This document shows, piece by piece, positions 14,401-26,156 of a stretch of 64,000 nt of DNA. The stretch covers positions 462,501 to 526,500 of the forward strand of contig JAUJYZ010001110.1 of assembly GCA_033675265.1 (NCBI GenBank). Reading direction: 5' to 3'. Below the pieces are notes generated by a model. The model was not told the origin of the DNA. It made no database searches and saw only the letters and a program-made list of their open reading frames with translations. The position numbers and the translations under genes were made by a program. How positions within the stretch are numbered: position 1 is the stretch's first letter; each line of letters begins with the position of its first letter. This DNA is from Actinostola sp. cb2023 (lineage: Eukaryota; Cnidaria; Anthozoa; Actiniaria; Actinostolidae).

Positions 14401-17400
14401 AGTATGGCGCTTAGTCGTTCGTTTATTTGTTGTTGTGTAAATGATTTGTTTATAACGATCCATGTAGGACTATTCATGGCAGTATGGCCCTTAGACGTTC
14501 GTTTATTTGTTGTTGTGTAAATGATTTGATTATAACGATCCATGTAGACTATTCATGGCAGTATGGCCCTTAGTCGTTCGTTTATTTGTTGTTGTGTAAA
14601 TGCTTGTCAACGATCCATGTATAACTATTCATGGCAGTATGGCCCTTAGTCGTTCGTTTATTTGTTGTTGTGTAAATGCTTGTCAACGATCCATGTATAA
14701 CTATTCATGGTAGTATGGCGCTTAGTCGTTCGTTTATTTGTTGTTGTGTAAATGCTTGTCAACGATCCATGTATAACTATTCATGGCAGTATGGCGCTTA
14801 GTCGTTCGTTTATTTGTTGTTGTGTAAATGCTTGTCAACGATCCATGTAGGACTATTCATGGCAGTATGGCCCTTAGTCGTTCGTTTATTTGTTGTTGTG
14901 TAAATGCTTGTCAACGATCCATGTATAACTATTCATGGCAGTATGGCGCTTAGTCGTTCGTTTATTTGTTGTTGTGTAAATGCTTGTCAACGATCCATGT
15001 AGGACTATTCATGGCAGTATGGCCCTTAGTCGTTCGTTTATTTGTTGTTGTGTAAATGCTTGTTAACGATCCATGTAGGACTGACTATTCATGGCAGTAT
15101 GGCCCTTAGTCGTTCGTTTATTTGTTGTTGTGTAAATGCTTGTTAACGATCCATGTAGGACTATTCATGGCAGTATGGCCCTTAGTCGTTCGTTTATTTG
15201 TTGTTGTGTAAATGCTTGTTAACGATCCATGTAGGACTATTCATGGCAGTATGGCCCTTAGACGTTCGTTTTTTTTGTTGTTGTGTAAATGATTTGTTTA
15301 CAACGATCCATGTAGACTATTCATGGCAGTATGGCCCTTAGTCGTTCGTTTATTTGTTGTTGTGTAAATGCTTGTTAACGATCCATGTAGGACTATTCAT
15401 GGCAGTATGGCGCTTAGTCGTTCGTTTATTTGTTGTTGTGTAAATGCTTGTTAACGATCCATGTAGGACTATTCATGGCAGTATGGCCCTTAGACGTTCG
15501 TTTATTTGTTGTTGTGTAAATGATTTGTTTATAACGATCCATGTAGGACTATTCATGGCAGTATGGCCCTTAGTCGTTCGTTTATTTGTTGTTGTGTAAA
15601 TGATTTGTTTATAACGATCCATGTAGGACTATTCATGGCAGTTATGGCCCTTAGTCGTTCGTTTATTTGTTGTTGTGTAAATGCTTGTTAACGATCCATG
15701 TAGGACTATTCATGGCAGTATGGCCCTTAGTCGTTCGTTTATTTGTTGTTGTGTAAATGATTTGATTATAACGATCCATGTAGGACTATTCATGGCAGTA
15801 TGGCCCTTAGTCGTTCGTTTATTTGTTGTTGTGTAAATGATTTGTTTATAACGATCCATGTAGGACTATTCATGGCAGTATGGCGCTTAGTCGTTCGTTT
15901 ATTTGTTGTTGTGTAAATGATTTGTTTATAACGATCCATGTAGGACTATTCATGGCAGTATGGCCCTTAGACGTTCGTTTATTTGTTGTTGTGTAAATGA
16001 TTTGATTATAACGATCCATGTAGACTATTCATGGCAGTATGGCCCTTAGTCGTTCGTTTATTTGTTGTTGTGTAAATGCTTGTCAACGATCCATGTATAA
16101 CTATTCATGGCAGTATGGCCCTTAGTCGTTCGTTTATTTGTTGTTGTGTAAATGCTTGTCAACGATCCATGTATAACTATTCATGGTAGTATGGCGCTTA
16201 GTCGTTCGTTTATTTGTTGTTGTGTAAATGCTTGTCAACGATCCATGTATAACTATTCATGGCAGTATGGCGCTTAGTCGTTCGTTTATTTGTTGTTGTG
16301 TAAATGCTTGTCAACGATCCATGTAGGACTATTCATGGCAGTATGGCCCTTAGTCGTTCGTTTATTTGTTGTTGTGTAAATGCTTGTCAACGATCCATGT
16401 AGGACTATTCATGGCAGTATGGCCCTTAGTCGTTCGTTTATTTGTTGTTGTGTAAATGCTTGTTAACGATCCATGTAGGACTATTCATGGCAGTATGGCC
16501 CTTAGTCGTTCGTTTATTTGTTGTTGTGTAAATGCTTGTTAACGATCCATGTAGGACTATTCATGGCAGTATGGCCCTTAGTCGTTCGTTTATTTGTTGT
16601 TGTGTAAATGCTTTGTTTATAACGATCCATGTAGGACTATTCATGGCAGTATGGCCCTTAGTCGTTCGTTTATTTGTTGTTGTGTAAATGATTTGTTTAC
16701 AACGATCCATGTAGACTATTCATGGCAGTATGGCGCTTAGTCGTTCGTTTATTTGTTGTTGTGTAAATGATTTGTTTATAACGATCCATGTAGGACTATT
16801 CATGGCAGTATGGCGCTTAGTCGTTCGTTTATTTGTTGTTGTGTAAATGCTTGTTAACGATCCATGTAGGACTATTCATGGCAGTATGGCGCTTAGTCGT
16901 TCGTTTATTTGTTGTTGTGTAAATGATTTGTTTACAACGATCCATGTAGACTATTCATGGCAGTATGGCGCTTAGTCGTTCGTTTATTTGTTGTTGTGTA
17001 AATGATTTGTTTATAACGATCCATGTAGGACTATTCATGGCAGTATGGCCCTTAGTCGTTCGTTTATTTGTTGTTGTGTAAATGCTTGTTAACGATCCAT
17101 GTAGACTATTCATGGCAGTATGGCCCTTAGTCGTTCGTTTATTTGTTGTTGTGTAAATGATTTGATTATAACGATCCATGTAGGACTATTCATGGCAGTA
17201 TGGCGCTTAGTCGTTCGTTTATTTGTTGTTGTGTAAATGCTTGTCAACGATCCATGTATAACTATTCATGGCAGTATGGCCCTTAGTCGTTCGTTTATTT
17301 GTTGTTGTGTAAATGCTTGTCAACGATCCATGTATAACTATTCATGGTAGTATGGCGCTTAGTCGTTCGTTTATTTGTTGTTGTGTAAATGCTTGTCAAC

Positions 17401-18942
17401 GATCCATGTATAACTATTCATGGCAGTATGGCGCTTAGTCGTTCGTTTATTTGTTGTTGTGTAAATGCTTGTCAACGATCCATGTAGGACTATTCATGGC
17501 AGTATGGCCCTTAGTCGTTCGTTTATTTGTTGTTGTGTAAATGCTTGTCAACGATCCATGTAGGACTATTCATGGCAGTATGGCCCTTAGTCGTTCGTTT
17601 ATTTGTTGTTGTGTAAATGCTTGTTAACGATCCATGTAGGACTATTCATGGCAGTATGGCCCTTAGTCGTTCGTTTATTTGTTGTTGTGTAAATGCTTGT
17701 TAACGATCCATGTAGGACTATTCATGGCAGTATGGCCCTTAGTCGTTCGTTTATTTGTTGTTGTGTAAATGCTTTGTTTATAACGATCCATGTAGGACTA
17801 TTCATGGCAGTATGGCCCTTAGTCGTTCGTTTATTTGTTGTTGTGTAAATGATTTGTTTACAACGATCCATGTAGACTATTCATGGCAGTATGGCGCTTA
17901 GTCGTTCGTTTATTTGTTGTTGTGTAAATGATTTGTTTATAACGATCCATGTAGGACTATTCATGGCAGTATGGCGCTTAGTCGTTCGTTTATTTGTTGT
18001 TGTGTAAATGCTTGTTAACGATCCATGTAGGACTATTCATGGCAGTATGGCGCTTAGTCGTTCGTTTATTTGTTGTTGTGTAAATGATTTGTTTACAACG
18101 ATCCATGTAGACTATTCATGGCAGTATGGCGCTTAGTCGTTCGTTTATTTGTTGTTGTGTAAATGATTTGTTTATAACGATCCATGTAGGACTATTCATG
18201 GCAGTATGGCCCTTAGTCGTTCGTTTATTTGTTGTTGTGTAAATGCTTGTTAACGATCCATGTAGACTATTCATGGCAGTATGGCCCTTAGTCGTTCGTT
18301 TATTTGTTGTTGTGTAAATGATTTGATTATAACGATCCATGTAGGACTATTCATGGCAGTATGGCGCTTAGTCGTTCGTTTATTTGTTGTTGTGTAAATG
18401 CTTGTCAACGATCCATGTAGGACTATTCATGGCAGTATGGCGCTTAGTCGTTCGTTTATTTGTTGTTGTGTAAATGCTTGTTAACGATCCATGTAGACTA
18501 TTCATGGCAGTATGGCGCTTAGTCGTTCGTTTATTTGTTATTGTGTAAATGCTTGTTAACGATCCATGTAGGACTATTCATGGCAGTATGGCCCTTAGTC
18601 GTTCGTTTATTTGTTGTTGTGTAAATGATTTGATTATAACGATCCATGTAGGACTATTCATGGCAGTATGGCCCTTAGACGTTCGTTTATTTGTTGTTGT
18701 GTAAATGATTTGATTATAACGATCCATGTAGGACTATTCATGGCAGTATGGCCCTTAGTCGTTCGTTTATTTGTTGTTGTGTAAATGATTTGATTATAAC
18801 GATCCATGTAGACTATTCATGGCAGTATGGCCCTTAGACGTTCGTTTATTTGTTGTTGTGTAAATGCTTGTTAACGATCCATGTAGGACTATTCATGGCA
18901 GTATGGCGCTTAGTCGTTCGTTTATTTGTTGTTGTGTAAATG
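2490..18942. repeat. 76-80-bp satellite array with higher-order structure
   Basis: Each unit reads aacgatccatgtaggactat, then tcatggcagtatggcsctta, then gtcgttcgtttatttgttgt, then tgtgtaaatg and a variable linker (cttgtt, ctttgtttac, atttgattat and similar). Linker choice sets unit length at 76-80 bp, with a further loss of one g in gtaggac. About 210 units fit. Diagnostic variants (tagacg, gtcaacg, gtataac, catggtag) show block duplications: a 1161-bp shift (16955 to 18116), a 2738-bp shift (7365 to 10103) and a gtataac triplet cassette near 12.6, 14.6, 16.1 and 17.3 kb. Each unit can form a short CCATG/CATGG hairpin. The minus-strand open frames of about 74 codons are repeat products, not genes. 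Confidence 0.97.
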
Positions 18943-19092
18943 GTTTTTTCATATCTTCCGATCTCGGTTCTCGCTCACTTCTGTTGTGTATTTGTTTAAA
19001 TCGTCGGTATCCGACACAACATGAGCACATTTCGACGCAGTTATTTGTTTGCTTGTTTTCATAACATCGATCGTTTCCAATATACAGCGATA
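18943..19092. other. Short spacer after the satellite
   Basis: The satellite ends in tgtgtaaatg followed by unrelated sequence. No gene is seen. Confidence 0.5.
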
Positions 19093-20385
19093 TGCAGCAT
19101 ATGGGTATTTTGTCTGCGCATGCGCCAACACAGTATTGACCAGTGACGTCTGAACCATTTTACAGCTCGATAGCTCATTTTAAGGATATTTTGTAGGAGA
19201 TCTACGCGTTTCTAAAGTTTAAACATCATGAAAATTTACTCATTTTTAAAGACGATAAACACTTCTTCCCCTGGGTATATCTTTGGCCGCTGTTATTTCT
19301 TTTGATGGCGAGATATTTTACATTGAAATGCGACTGTGGTGTTTGGAGTTGGATGTTCAGCGTTAATTATTTCTACAATCAAGTATTCTACAGCACTGGA
19401 TTAACGCTTGGTAATTGTGATGACAGTAAACTTTTAGAATTTTATGAAATGGTCTTTCAGGTGGACGCGATTTCGGGCTATGGCCCGGTGAATATGTAGA
19501 AGTGTTCAATTTAGATCGAACTTTAACGAGATATTTCTTGAAATTTTTACCGGCCCCCAAGTTGGAGATAATTACCACAGCATTCATTCCTTTATATAAT
19601 TTCAGTTTTTATAGAGAATGGGGCTTCAAAAAATGTATAGCTGTCAGATTTAATAGATTCTTCTCACCCTATACTCGGTGCAATGGCGGAATTGATGTTT
19701 TGTGTTACTTCTCGAAGCCATGGTTCTATCATATCTTCGTCTATTTCCTTATTCTAAGTCTTTGAAAGTATAAATGAGAGAACAGACTTTGCAGAAAAAT
19801 TAGTTGTTAAGAAAATTAAAATTTGTTTCCACTGTTTTGCATTGCAATAGTTTTGCTTGCCATTTACGGGACTCGCGACGAGCAGAAATGTGGACTCCAA
19901 GCATTCAAGTCAAATTATCTTTCGATTTCTACCGACCCCCAAGCTGCTTAATGTTACGGAGGCGAAGATTATTCAATAGTCATTCCATTCATCACAATAA
20001 ATGACTTTCAAAAAATGTATAGCTCCTGCTATGAATGTTCAAAGTGCATGTATACGGCGAAGACGGCAGCCATTGTCAGTTTAGCTTGTCATGTTTGGAC
20101 CTCCCTCACCTTGCAATATGCAACTCATAATACATCGTAAATACTGGTTATGACAACTGCAGCATGCCTTCAGCATTGATGAAATAGAATCCATCATTTT
20201 AGAGTTGCATATGTTCATATAGACAAGTTAATAAATAAATATATGAGAAAGAACTTCGCCATCTTGTTTGTTATTCCTGGTATTTAAATTAGCGCGGGAT
20301 GGCGCGGGATATATGCGCGTGTCAGAGGGTCTTTGTGTTCATGTTGGCATTTCACGCATGCGCAGACAAAATGACCATGTGCTGC
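19093..20385. mobile_element. DNA-transposon-like element with tgtctgcgcatgcg termini
   Basis: The left end (19093-19123, ending attttgtctgcgcatgcg) is matched in inverted orientation by 20355-20385 (cgcatgcgcagacaaaat...). Similarity extends outward through a degenerate tatgcagcatatgg / ccatgtgctgcgata pair. The interior has a degenerate internal duplication: ccggcccccaagttg near 19550 versus ccgacccccaagctg near 19932, both followed by caaaaaatgtatagct. No transposase is recognisable, so it is probably non-autonomous. A second member of the family lies at 28915-29288. Confidence 0.65.
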
Positions 20386-21099
20386 GATATGCAAAAATTC
20401 TGTAAAATCTAATATATCGATTTATTAAATGACCGAGTATCTCGAAGCCTGGTATCTAGCAAATCAAGCAATTTGATTGGTTAGATTCTTTCTCGGACCG
20501 GTCTAGATTCTCCCGTAATAACCGGTCCGCACATGCATCTTAAAATCTGTAAACATTGTTTCTATCATATGGTTTCGAGTGCAATTTGGAAGAAATGTGA
20601 ACTCGTGCGTTTTCAAAGAGTTCAAATTTCACTCCTAACAATATATATGAAAAACATTAAGCAAAACATTAGGAGTATTTCACTGAAAAACACCAAAATT
20701 CTGAAGAAAACAAACCCAGCGCGCGCTCGATGACGACGTGATGATAGCGACAGTAGCGCGTGCACTTCAACTACAATTTTATTCAGTCAAAACACAACAG
20801 AATCCTCAACTTTCTTGCCATTTTCTTCACCATTCTTGTTCTTTTTTATCAAAAATCCATAGTTCCTCCGTGTATTGCAATGTTTTCAACGCCAAAGTCG
20901 AGGAAACGTTTGATTTTAAGTTTGTTTTAGTTATTCAGCATCGAGCTAGAAATACCTCGCTTCACAAAATTTCTTGTAAAACCGGTTTTCAAACAAGTTA
21001 TGTAGTAAAAATACTGGGAAGCCATTCTAGTGTAAGGCTTGTAAGATGCAAATAAAATGAGTTAATTTTTAGTTTACTAAAATGGTCATATAATAAAAC
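20386..21099. other. Intergenic stretch with a small hairpin
   Basis: A short perfect inverted repeat, cggaccggt (20494-20502) and accggtccg (20521-20529), is present. Open frames of 66-105 codons here resemble nothing I recognise and show no splice or codon signal that I can defend. Confidence 0.4.
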
Positions 21100-21237
21100 T
21101 CTTATTAACCGAGCTTGGTCGGTCTGTACAGGAAAATCTTGACCTCGGTCGTGGTACAGACCTCGCTGCGCTCGGTCTGTACTTTCACGACCTCAGTCAA
21201 GATTTTCCTGTACAGACCTCCCGCTCGGTTAATAAGA
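21100..21237. mobile_element. Foldback MITE, 138 bp
   Basis: An almost complete hairpin. The left arm starts tcttattaaccgagc and continues through ggtctgtacaggaaaatctt. The right arm mirrors it and ends gctcggttaataaga. Only about ten bases separate the arms near 21162-21171. It has no coding capacity. Confidence 0.85.
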
Positions 21238-21479
21238 CCTAAATATAGTAATTTGCATAATCCTAATTCTTTGATTTTAGCTATTATTAAACCTGAATCT
21301 AAACCCAGGTAACCTTTGTAGTGTGTATGTGAAAAAAAATAACTTTAGAGGGCTTAATCGGGCATTTTATGATGAACATTACCCACAATGCACCCGATAT
21401 ATTGATATATCGATATATATTGATTTTTACATAATTTTTGCGAATCGCTGTATATACGACATAATAAAACTATTCTCGT

Positions 21480-22380
21480 TGTCTTCCAGTTTATAATTTT
21501 AGATTTGCGCAGTGAAGACTACTCGGTGATATAAATGTCGCCATCTAAACAGCTCGTGCAAGAAATCGCTGGTTATTCCAAACCACTGTGTACGATTACA
21601 GCCGGCCTGTATTCTGCGTCAGTGTTTGAAACGTACATTTTTCGTTGCATTTAAACGTTGCAGCGAATGTGCTACGTAAGCATATGTTATCGCAGTTAAG
21701 GTCTTTAGTACAAGCCCAGGTCGAGCGCTCGACTGCAGATGATCATGCTTAGCTCAGATGCAACGAGAACTCAGGTCTCTTGATAATATTGTACTGTGTA
21801 CTGCGTGAGTATGAAGTTTATTCGTTATTACCTTTGACGTATATGTTGCTGCAGGATCTTCCACCTTCCTTACAATCGAGCCCCGCAGTTTAATCACACG
21901 ATTTGCAAGTTCTGACAAGTCGAAGAAATGGACCGTGAAATAATCGTTCATAGGCACGGATGCATGTTAAATGTACATAGCGACAAAGTTAGTTATAAAC
22001 TAAGTCAAACCGAAACGAAACTGAAACATGTAGAGCTTCTGGGAAGCTAGCATTAATTATTAGTTACCAAGCCCGCACATTTGCTTGAATCATATCAACA
22101 ATTTTAAAAATGTAAATCAGATTCTAAATGTTATTCTAACATCCTTTTTGTCGCGTTGATCCTGGCTAAATGTATCATTGTAGAATGATACGCAGACGGC
22201 GCTACTATAGGATACTTTGTAGTGTTTTTTTCTCTTAGATTGATTGCAATAAAAGAATGCGATGCTACGAATGCAGTAGAACTGAATATATGGATATATG
22301 ACATATCAGTTGGATCAGGGGATTCCCCGTTCCCCGCACACAGACGTCTCCCAACCAATCAGAATTGAGATAACGTTGAT
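21480..22380. repeat. Segmental repeat, copy 1 of 3
   Basis: This segment is homologous to parts of 24454-25130 and 26820-28600. It contains the uninterrupted (empty) version of the site into which a Harbinger element was inserted in copy 3: ccaaaccactgtgtacg at about 21581-21597. It also carries the last exon of the small membrane-protein gene and its 3' flank, including a ggggattcccc palindrome at 22318-22328. No first exon is seen upstream of this copy. Confidence 0.85.
21664..21752 (+). pseudogene. Last exon of the small membrane-protein gene (orphan copy 1)
   Basis: The exon follows an acceptor (cgttgcag) and reads (G)CG AAT GTG... to a TAG at 21750-21752, giving 28 residues after the split codon. 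It matches the last exon at 27810-27901 except for an in-frame loss of one codon (GAT). The reading frame is therefore intact, but no matching first exon is visible within the preceding 2 kb. It may be an orphan exon or may be spliced to something I did not find. Confidence 0.4.
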
Positions 22381-23865
22381 GACAACAGAAAAAATAAAAC
22401 TCTCAAATAACACCGTCAAATGATCGACCTTTTTATCCAGACTTGTAGGATTTTAGTTAACAAGACGCTCAATGAGCGTACACTCGGGCTTATGAAAAGG
22501 ACAATGTCAGTTGCGTGAGGAGAGAGACCTGACAATGACTGACAGTTGCGTGACGAGGGAGACTATATGTCTGCCAGATGAAGGGCTATACGATCTCGAT
22601 TTACGAAAATTGACCTTCTGAATTTTTCAAACGTGGAATAAAATAAACATCCATCATGAGTTACTGAAAATAACTCGACTGTCTCGACTGTTTGCATGAC
22701 TTCTGTACATGCATATAGCTTTCTGTCAATAGATGGAGTTATACATGACCGTTGTAAGGCGTTGGTCGGTGAGTTTAATTATAACAAGTGACCTAAAAAA
22801 AAAACACGTATGACAGCATACTTTCAAGAGTCGGAGATCTTTATCTATGAGTCACCGACCGAAGTGCCGAAATAGTCTCCTTTGTCACTGAGCGTCTTCT
22901 TCTGCAATAGATCCCTAAAATCTAAGGACGTTTTGATTTCGATTGTATTTTTGCCGTTCACTGACCTGTTTTGAGCGTGGAAATTCTGTTTTAAATAGCC
23001 TACGCGGCGGTTCTATATAAAATGAAAAGAACACGGATTTTCGAACATTGACCTTTAATTTCTCGCCTTTGCTTTGATGTAGTTTTGAAGTACGATTTTT
23101 ACGATTCCTTTTCCTTGTGAATTTTTCAAACGTGGAATAAAATAAACATTCATCATGAGTTATTGAAAATGATACGTCTTGAGGTTGCATAGGTCAGATG
23201 GTTCTGATAACGCCCTCACGCTTGTTTTTGTTAAACTTGAAACTCCGGATACGATTAAATACCTCGCATACTCGTCATTTTGAAGCCGAACAAAACTACT
23301 ACTACTACTAAAACCGAAATCCGCATTTTCTAACTCGGGCGGCCTGCGGCCTGGGCCCGAGTAAATAGCTCATATACCTTCAAAACTACGAGAACATTGA
23401 ATATATCGGTATGTAATACGGGTCATGAACTGATTTCTCATCCATCCTTGCGGTCTCAGCTTCTATGATTTATGATTTTCAACCCGACAACGATTATGCA
23501 ATTAGCTATATACTATGAGATATATCATACAGGGCTCCTCTGGATACCAGCTTTTAATTTGTTTTTCAAAACCTGCTCTAAAACGGCTAAAAAAAACAGC
23601 CAGAATGACGTTTTAAAAATAACATCAACAACAACACAGGACCAACGTATGTTCAAATTTATTAAAACAAAAAATACGTTTTTACCACAACTAGTCAGTT
23701 TCTCGCTCTCTGATTGGCTTAGGGCCGTGGTAAATAAGAGTAGATACCACGGAAATTGCGTGTTCGCTCGCGCACGGAGCTAGCGCGCGCTTGAATCAGT
23801 TTTTCTTTCAACATTTCTCGACGTTTTCGGATGTTTTCTCCGTCTGTTGTGGTAAAAATCAAATC
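22381..23865. other. Intergenic; one dispersed direct repeat
   Basis: A segment of about 60 bp (tgaatttttcaaacgtgg... to catgagttaytgaaaat) occurs at about 22619-22672 and again at 23118-23170 in the same orientation. A short gc-rich hairpin (ctcgggc/gcccgag) lies near 23334. No gene is supported. Confidence 0.4.
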
Positions 23866-23992
23866 TACGATAGTTTCTTGTGGTATGTCCTCTTATTTAC
23901 CACGGCTACGCCTCGTGAATCCATAACAATTTTGACGATTCGATGACGCCAACCGTGGTAAATAAGAGGACATACCACAAGAAACTATCGTA
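23866..23992. mobile_element. Foldback element with 40-bp perfect arms
   Basis: The left arm 23866-23905 (starts tacgatagtttcttgtggta) is the exact reverse complement of 23953-23992. Related ttaccac/gtggtaaataagag motifs at 23682-23752 suggest a larger or nested member of the same family. Non-coding. Confidence 0.8.
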
Positions 23993-24162
23993 AATTTGTT
24001 AAATTTTTCGCCCCATACATTCACTGTAAACGTATTGCTTTGGAAATTCTAGCTGACGAAAGTATTTGTTAACATATTTTTTGCAATAATGACGTCAAAA
24101 TCTCGGGCCAATGCATGACTCATAGATCGATGGCCATTGCCAATATGACATACGTGGGGACG

Positions 24163-24168
24163 TATAAA
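24163..24168 (+). promoter_or_regulatory. TATA box candidate of copy 2
   Basis: TATAAA lies 100 nt upstream of the ATG at 24268. It is preceded by a gccaatatgac (CCAAT-type) motif, and the same arrangement is conserved in the intact copy at 26042. Confidence 0.4.
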
Positions 24169-24267
24169 CAACTAAAAACTGAACTGAACAATATAGTACT
24201 AATAACACCTCGCCGTGACTACGTTTGTTGCATCTCGATCTTTTGAGAAAGTTTTATCGTCACTGAG

Positions 24268-24519
24268 ATGTTGTGCATTTTTGTAGCTTCAACTGGTGTA
24301 TTTCTCATGTTGATCGTGCTCTACGCGGTCAGAAGTAACAGGCGTACCGCCTACCACGAGTTGCTACCCTATCCTATACAAGAGACTATGGGAACACAAG
24401 ACATTTAATATGGCAGTGCTAGAGGTAACAGGCGTACCTACCACGAGTTGTTAGCGCAGTTAAAGTCTTTAGTACAAGCCCAGGTCGATGAGCGCTCGAC
24501 TGCAGATGATCATGCTTAG
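24268..24519 (+). pseudogene. Small membrane-protein gene, copy 2 (nonsense codon, intron lost)
   Basis: The ATG at 24268 opens the same hydrophobic leader as the intact copy (MLCIFVASTGVF...). The frame meets TAA at 24406-24408, where the intact copy has TTA. Beyond the stop the same frame stays open through the second module and runs into last-exon sequence, ending at the shared TAG (24517-24519). As it stands it would give 46 residues. An extra in-frame GCC codon is also present. The missing intron looks like a recombination deletion at short ttg/tta homology rather than precise splicing, so retrotransposition is not indicated. Confidence 0.6.
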
Positions 24520-25573
24520 CTTAGATGCAACGAGAACTAAGCTCGGGTCTCTTGATAATATTGTACTGTGTACTGCGTGAGTATGAAGTTTATTCGTTAT
24601 TACCTTTGACGTATATGTTGCTGCAGGATCTTCCACCTTCCTTACACTCGAGCCCCGCAGTTTAATCACACGATTTGCAAGTTCTGACAAGTCGAAGAAA
24701 TGGACCGTGAAATAATCGTTCATAGGCACGGATGCATGTTATATGTACATAGCGACAAAGTTAGTTATAAACTAAGTCAAACCGAAACGAAACTGAAACA
24801 TGTAGAGCTTCTGGGAAGCTAGCATTAGTTATTAGTTACCAAGCCCGCACATTTGCGTGAATCATATCAACAATTTTAAAAATGTAAACAGTCAGTTTCT
24901 AAATGTTATTCTAACATCCTTTTTGCCGCGTTGATCCTGGCTAAATGTATCATTGTAGAATGATACGCAGAAGGCGCTACTATAGGATACTTTGCAGTGT
25001 TTTTCTCTTAGATTGATTGCAATAAAAGAATGCGATACTACGAATGCAGTAGAACTGAATATATGGATATATGACACATTTTGGATCAGGGGATTCCCCG
25101 TTCTCCGCCAACCGATCAGAATTGAGATAAATTTGATGTACTTCGAATGAGTAATGAGAGTACGAAATTTACATTTGAATCTAAAGAGGTTCTTTGATCT
25201 GTGTTTCAGTTACATTTTGTCGTGTTTACAATCCTCCACATCGGTCTTTCATATGGCATGTAGATGTTTGATTTGTAGAATATTACAGCAATAAAGTACG
25301 AAAAATTAACAAATTTTGTCGATTTTGTAAAAATATAATAAAAAAAGAATTTGTCTTTTTAATGCCATTTCCCAAAATAATTTCCCAAAGGGGTTATTTA
25401 GATGAAATAAAAAGATATTGTCAACTGCCCCGTACTGCTCCTGTGCTTATGTGTACGGCGCCCACAGTTTAACTATGCGATCCGCGATACGATTTGCTGA
25501 GTCAGTTGACGTCGAAGCAGTTAGAGTAATTCTCGATTCTTTGTTTCGTGTTTATATACAGTTTCGTCAGAAC

Positions 25574-25864
25574 CATCCTCGGGAACCCAGGGGTATATTC
25601 TGTCGCTCGTTACTCGCTCCCAGAGAAATACCCCTGGGAACGAAGTCTGTTGGAACTTGTTCCGGAAGTCAAAATTCAAAATGGCGGCTGTCCTATTCAA
25701 ACCAGAAATACTTGATACTGATTGGTCGACCATATAAGGTCGACCAATCAGAAACGAGAGTAATTTTGACTTCCGGAACAAGTTCCAACAGACTTCGTTC
25801 CCAGGGGTATTTCTCTGGGAGCGAGTAACGAGCGACAGAATATACCCCTGGGTTCCCGAGGATG
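25574..25864. mobile_element. Palindromic MITE, 291 bp, arms of about 100 bp
   Basis: Left arm 25574-25675 (catcctcgggaacccagggg...) and right arm 25763-25864 are near-perfect reverse complements. The centre holds a second palindrome, tgattggtcgacc/ggtcgaccaatca. A complete stem-loop of this size is typical of MITEs. No coding capacity. Confidence 0.9.
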
Positions 25865-26041
25865 CGTCAGAACTCGAACGCGTACGATTGGTTCTTTATA
25901 GTTCCGCATCAGATAATGAAGTCAAAAACGGGCCCAGCCGAATATTCTATTTATATAAACGCCTACCTGTTAGCGATCAGTCAATGTTCAGCTGGCCAAT
26001 GACTGCATGGTTCGATGGCCATTGCCAATATGACGTGGGCG

Positions 26042-26047
26042 TATAAA
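26042..26047 (+). promoter_or_regulatory. TATA box candidate of the small membrane-protein gene
   Basis: TATAAA lies 110 nt upstream of the ATG at 26157, with gccaatatgac about 20 nt further up. Spacing and sequence are conserved with the copy at 24163. Confidence 0.45.
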
Positions 26048-26156
26048 CTGATTGGCTAAAAACTGAACTGAACTGAACTGAACAATATAGTAGTATGAAC
26101 GTCTCGCGTGACTACGTTTGTTGCATCTCGATCTTTGAGAAAGTTTTATCGTCAAG

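Larger units (their letters stand above)
24100..25425. repeat. Segmental repeat, copy 2 of 3
   Basis: The 24100-24450 part matches 25990-26330 (promoter-like region plus first exon). 24454-25130 matches copies 1 and 3 (last exon and 3' flank). 25240-25425 matches 28620-28795. Relative to copy 3, the intron and the start of the last exon are missing, so the first exon runs directly into the last-exon sequence. A ggggattcccc palindrome is at 25089-25099. Confidence 0.85.

Noticed and set aside
2668..18340. Many minus-strand open frames of about 74 codons (MDRYNQIIYTTTNKRT...)
   Set aside because: They are translations of the 76-80-bp satellite and break wherever unit length changes.
2490..18942. 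CRISPR-like regular array
   Set aside because: No unique spacers between repeats; the whole unit repeats, and the context is eukaryotic.
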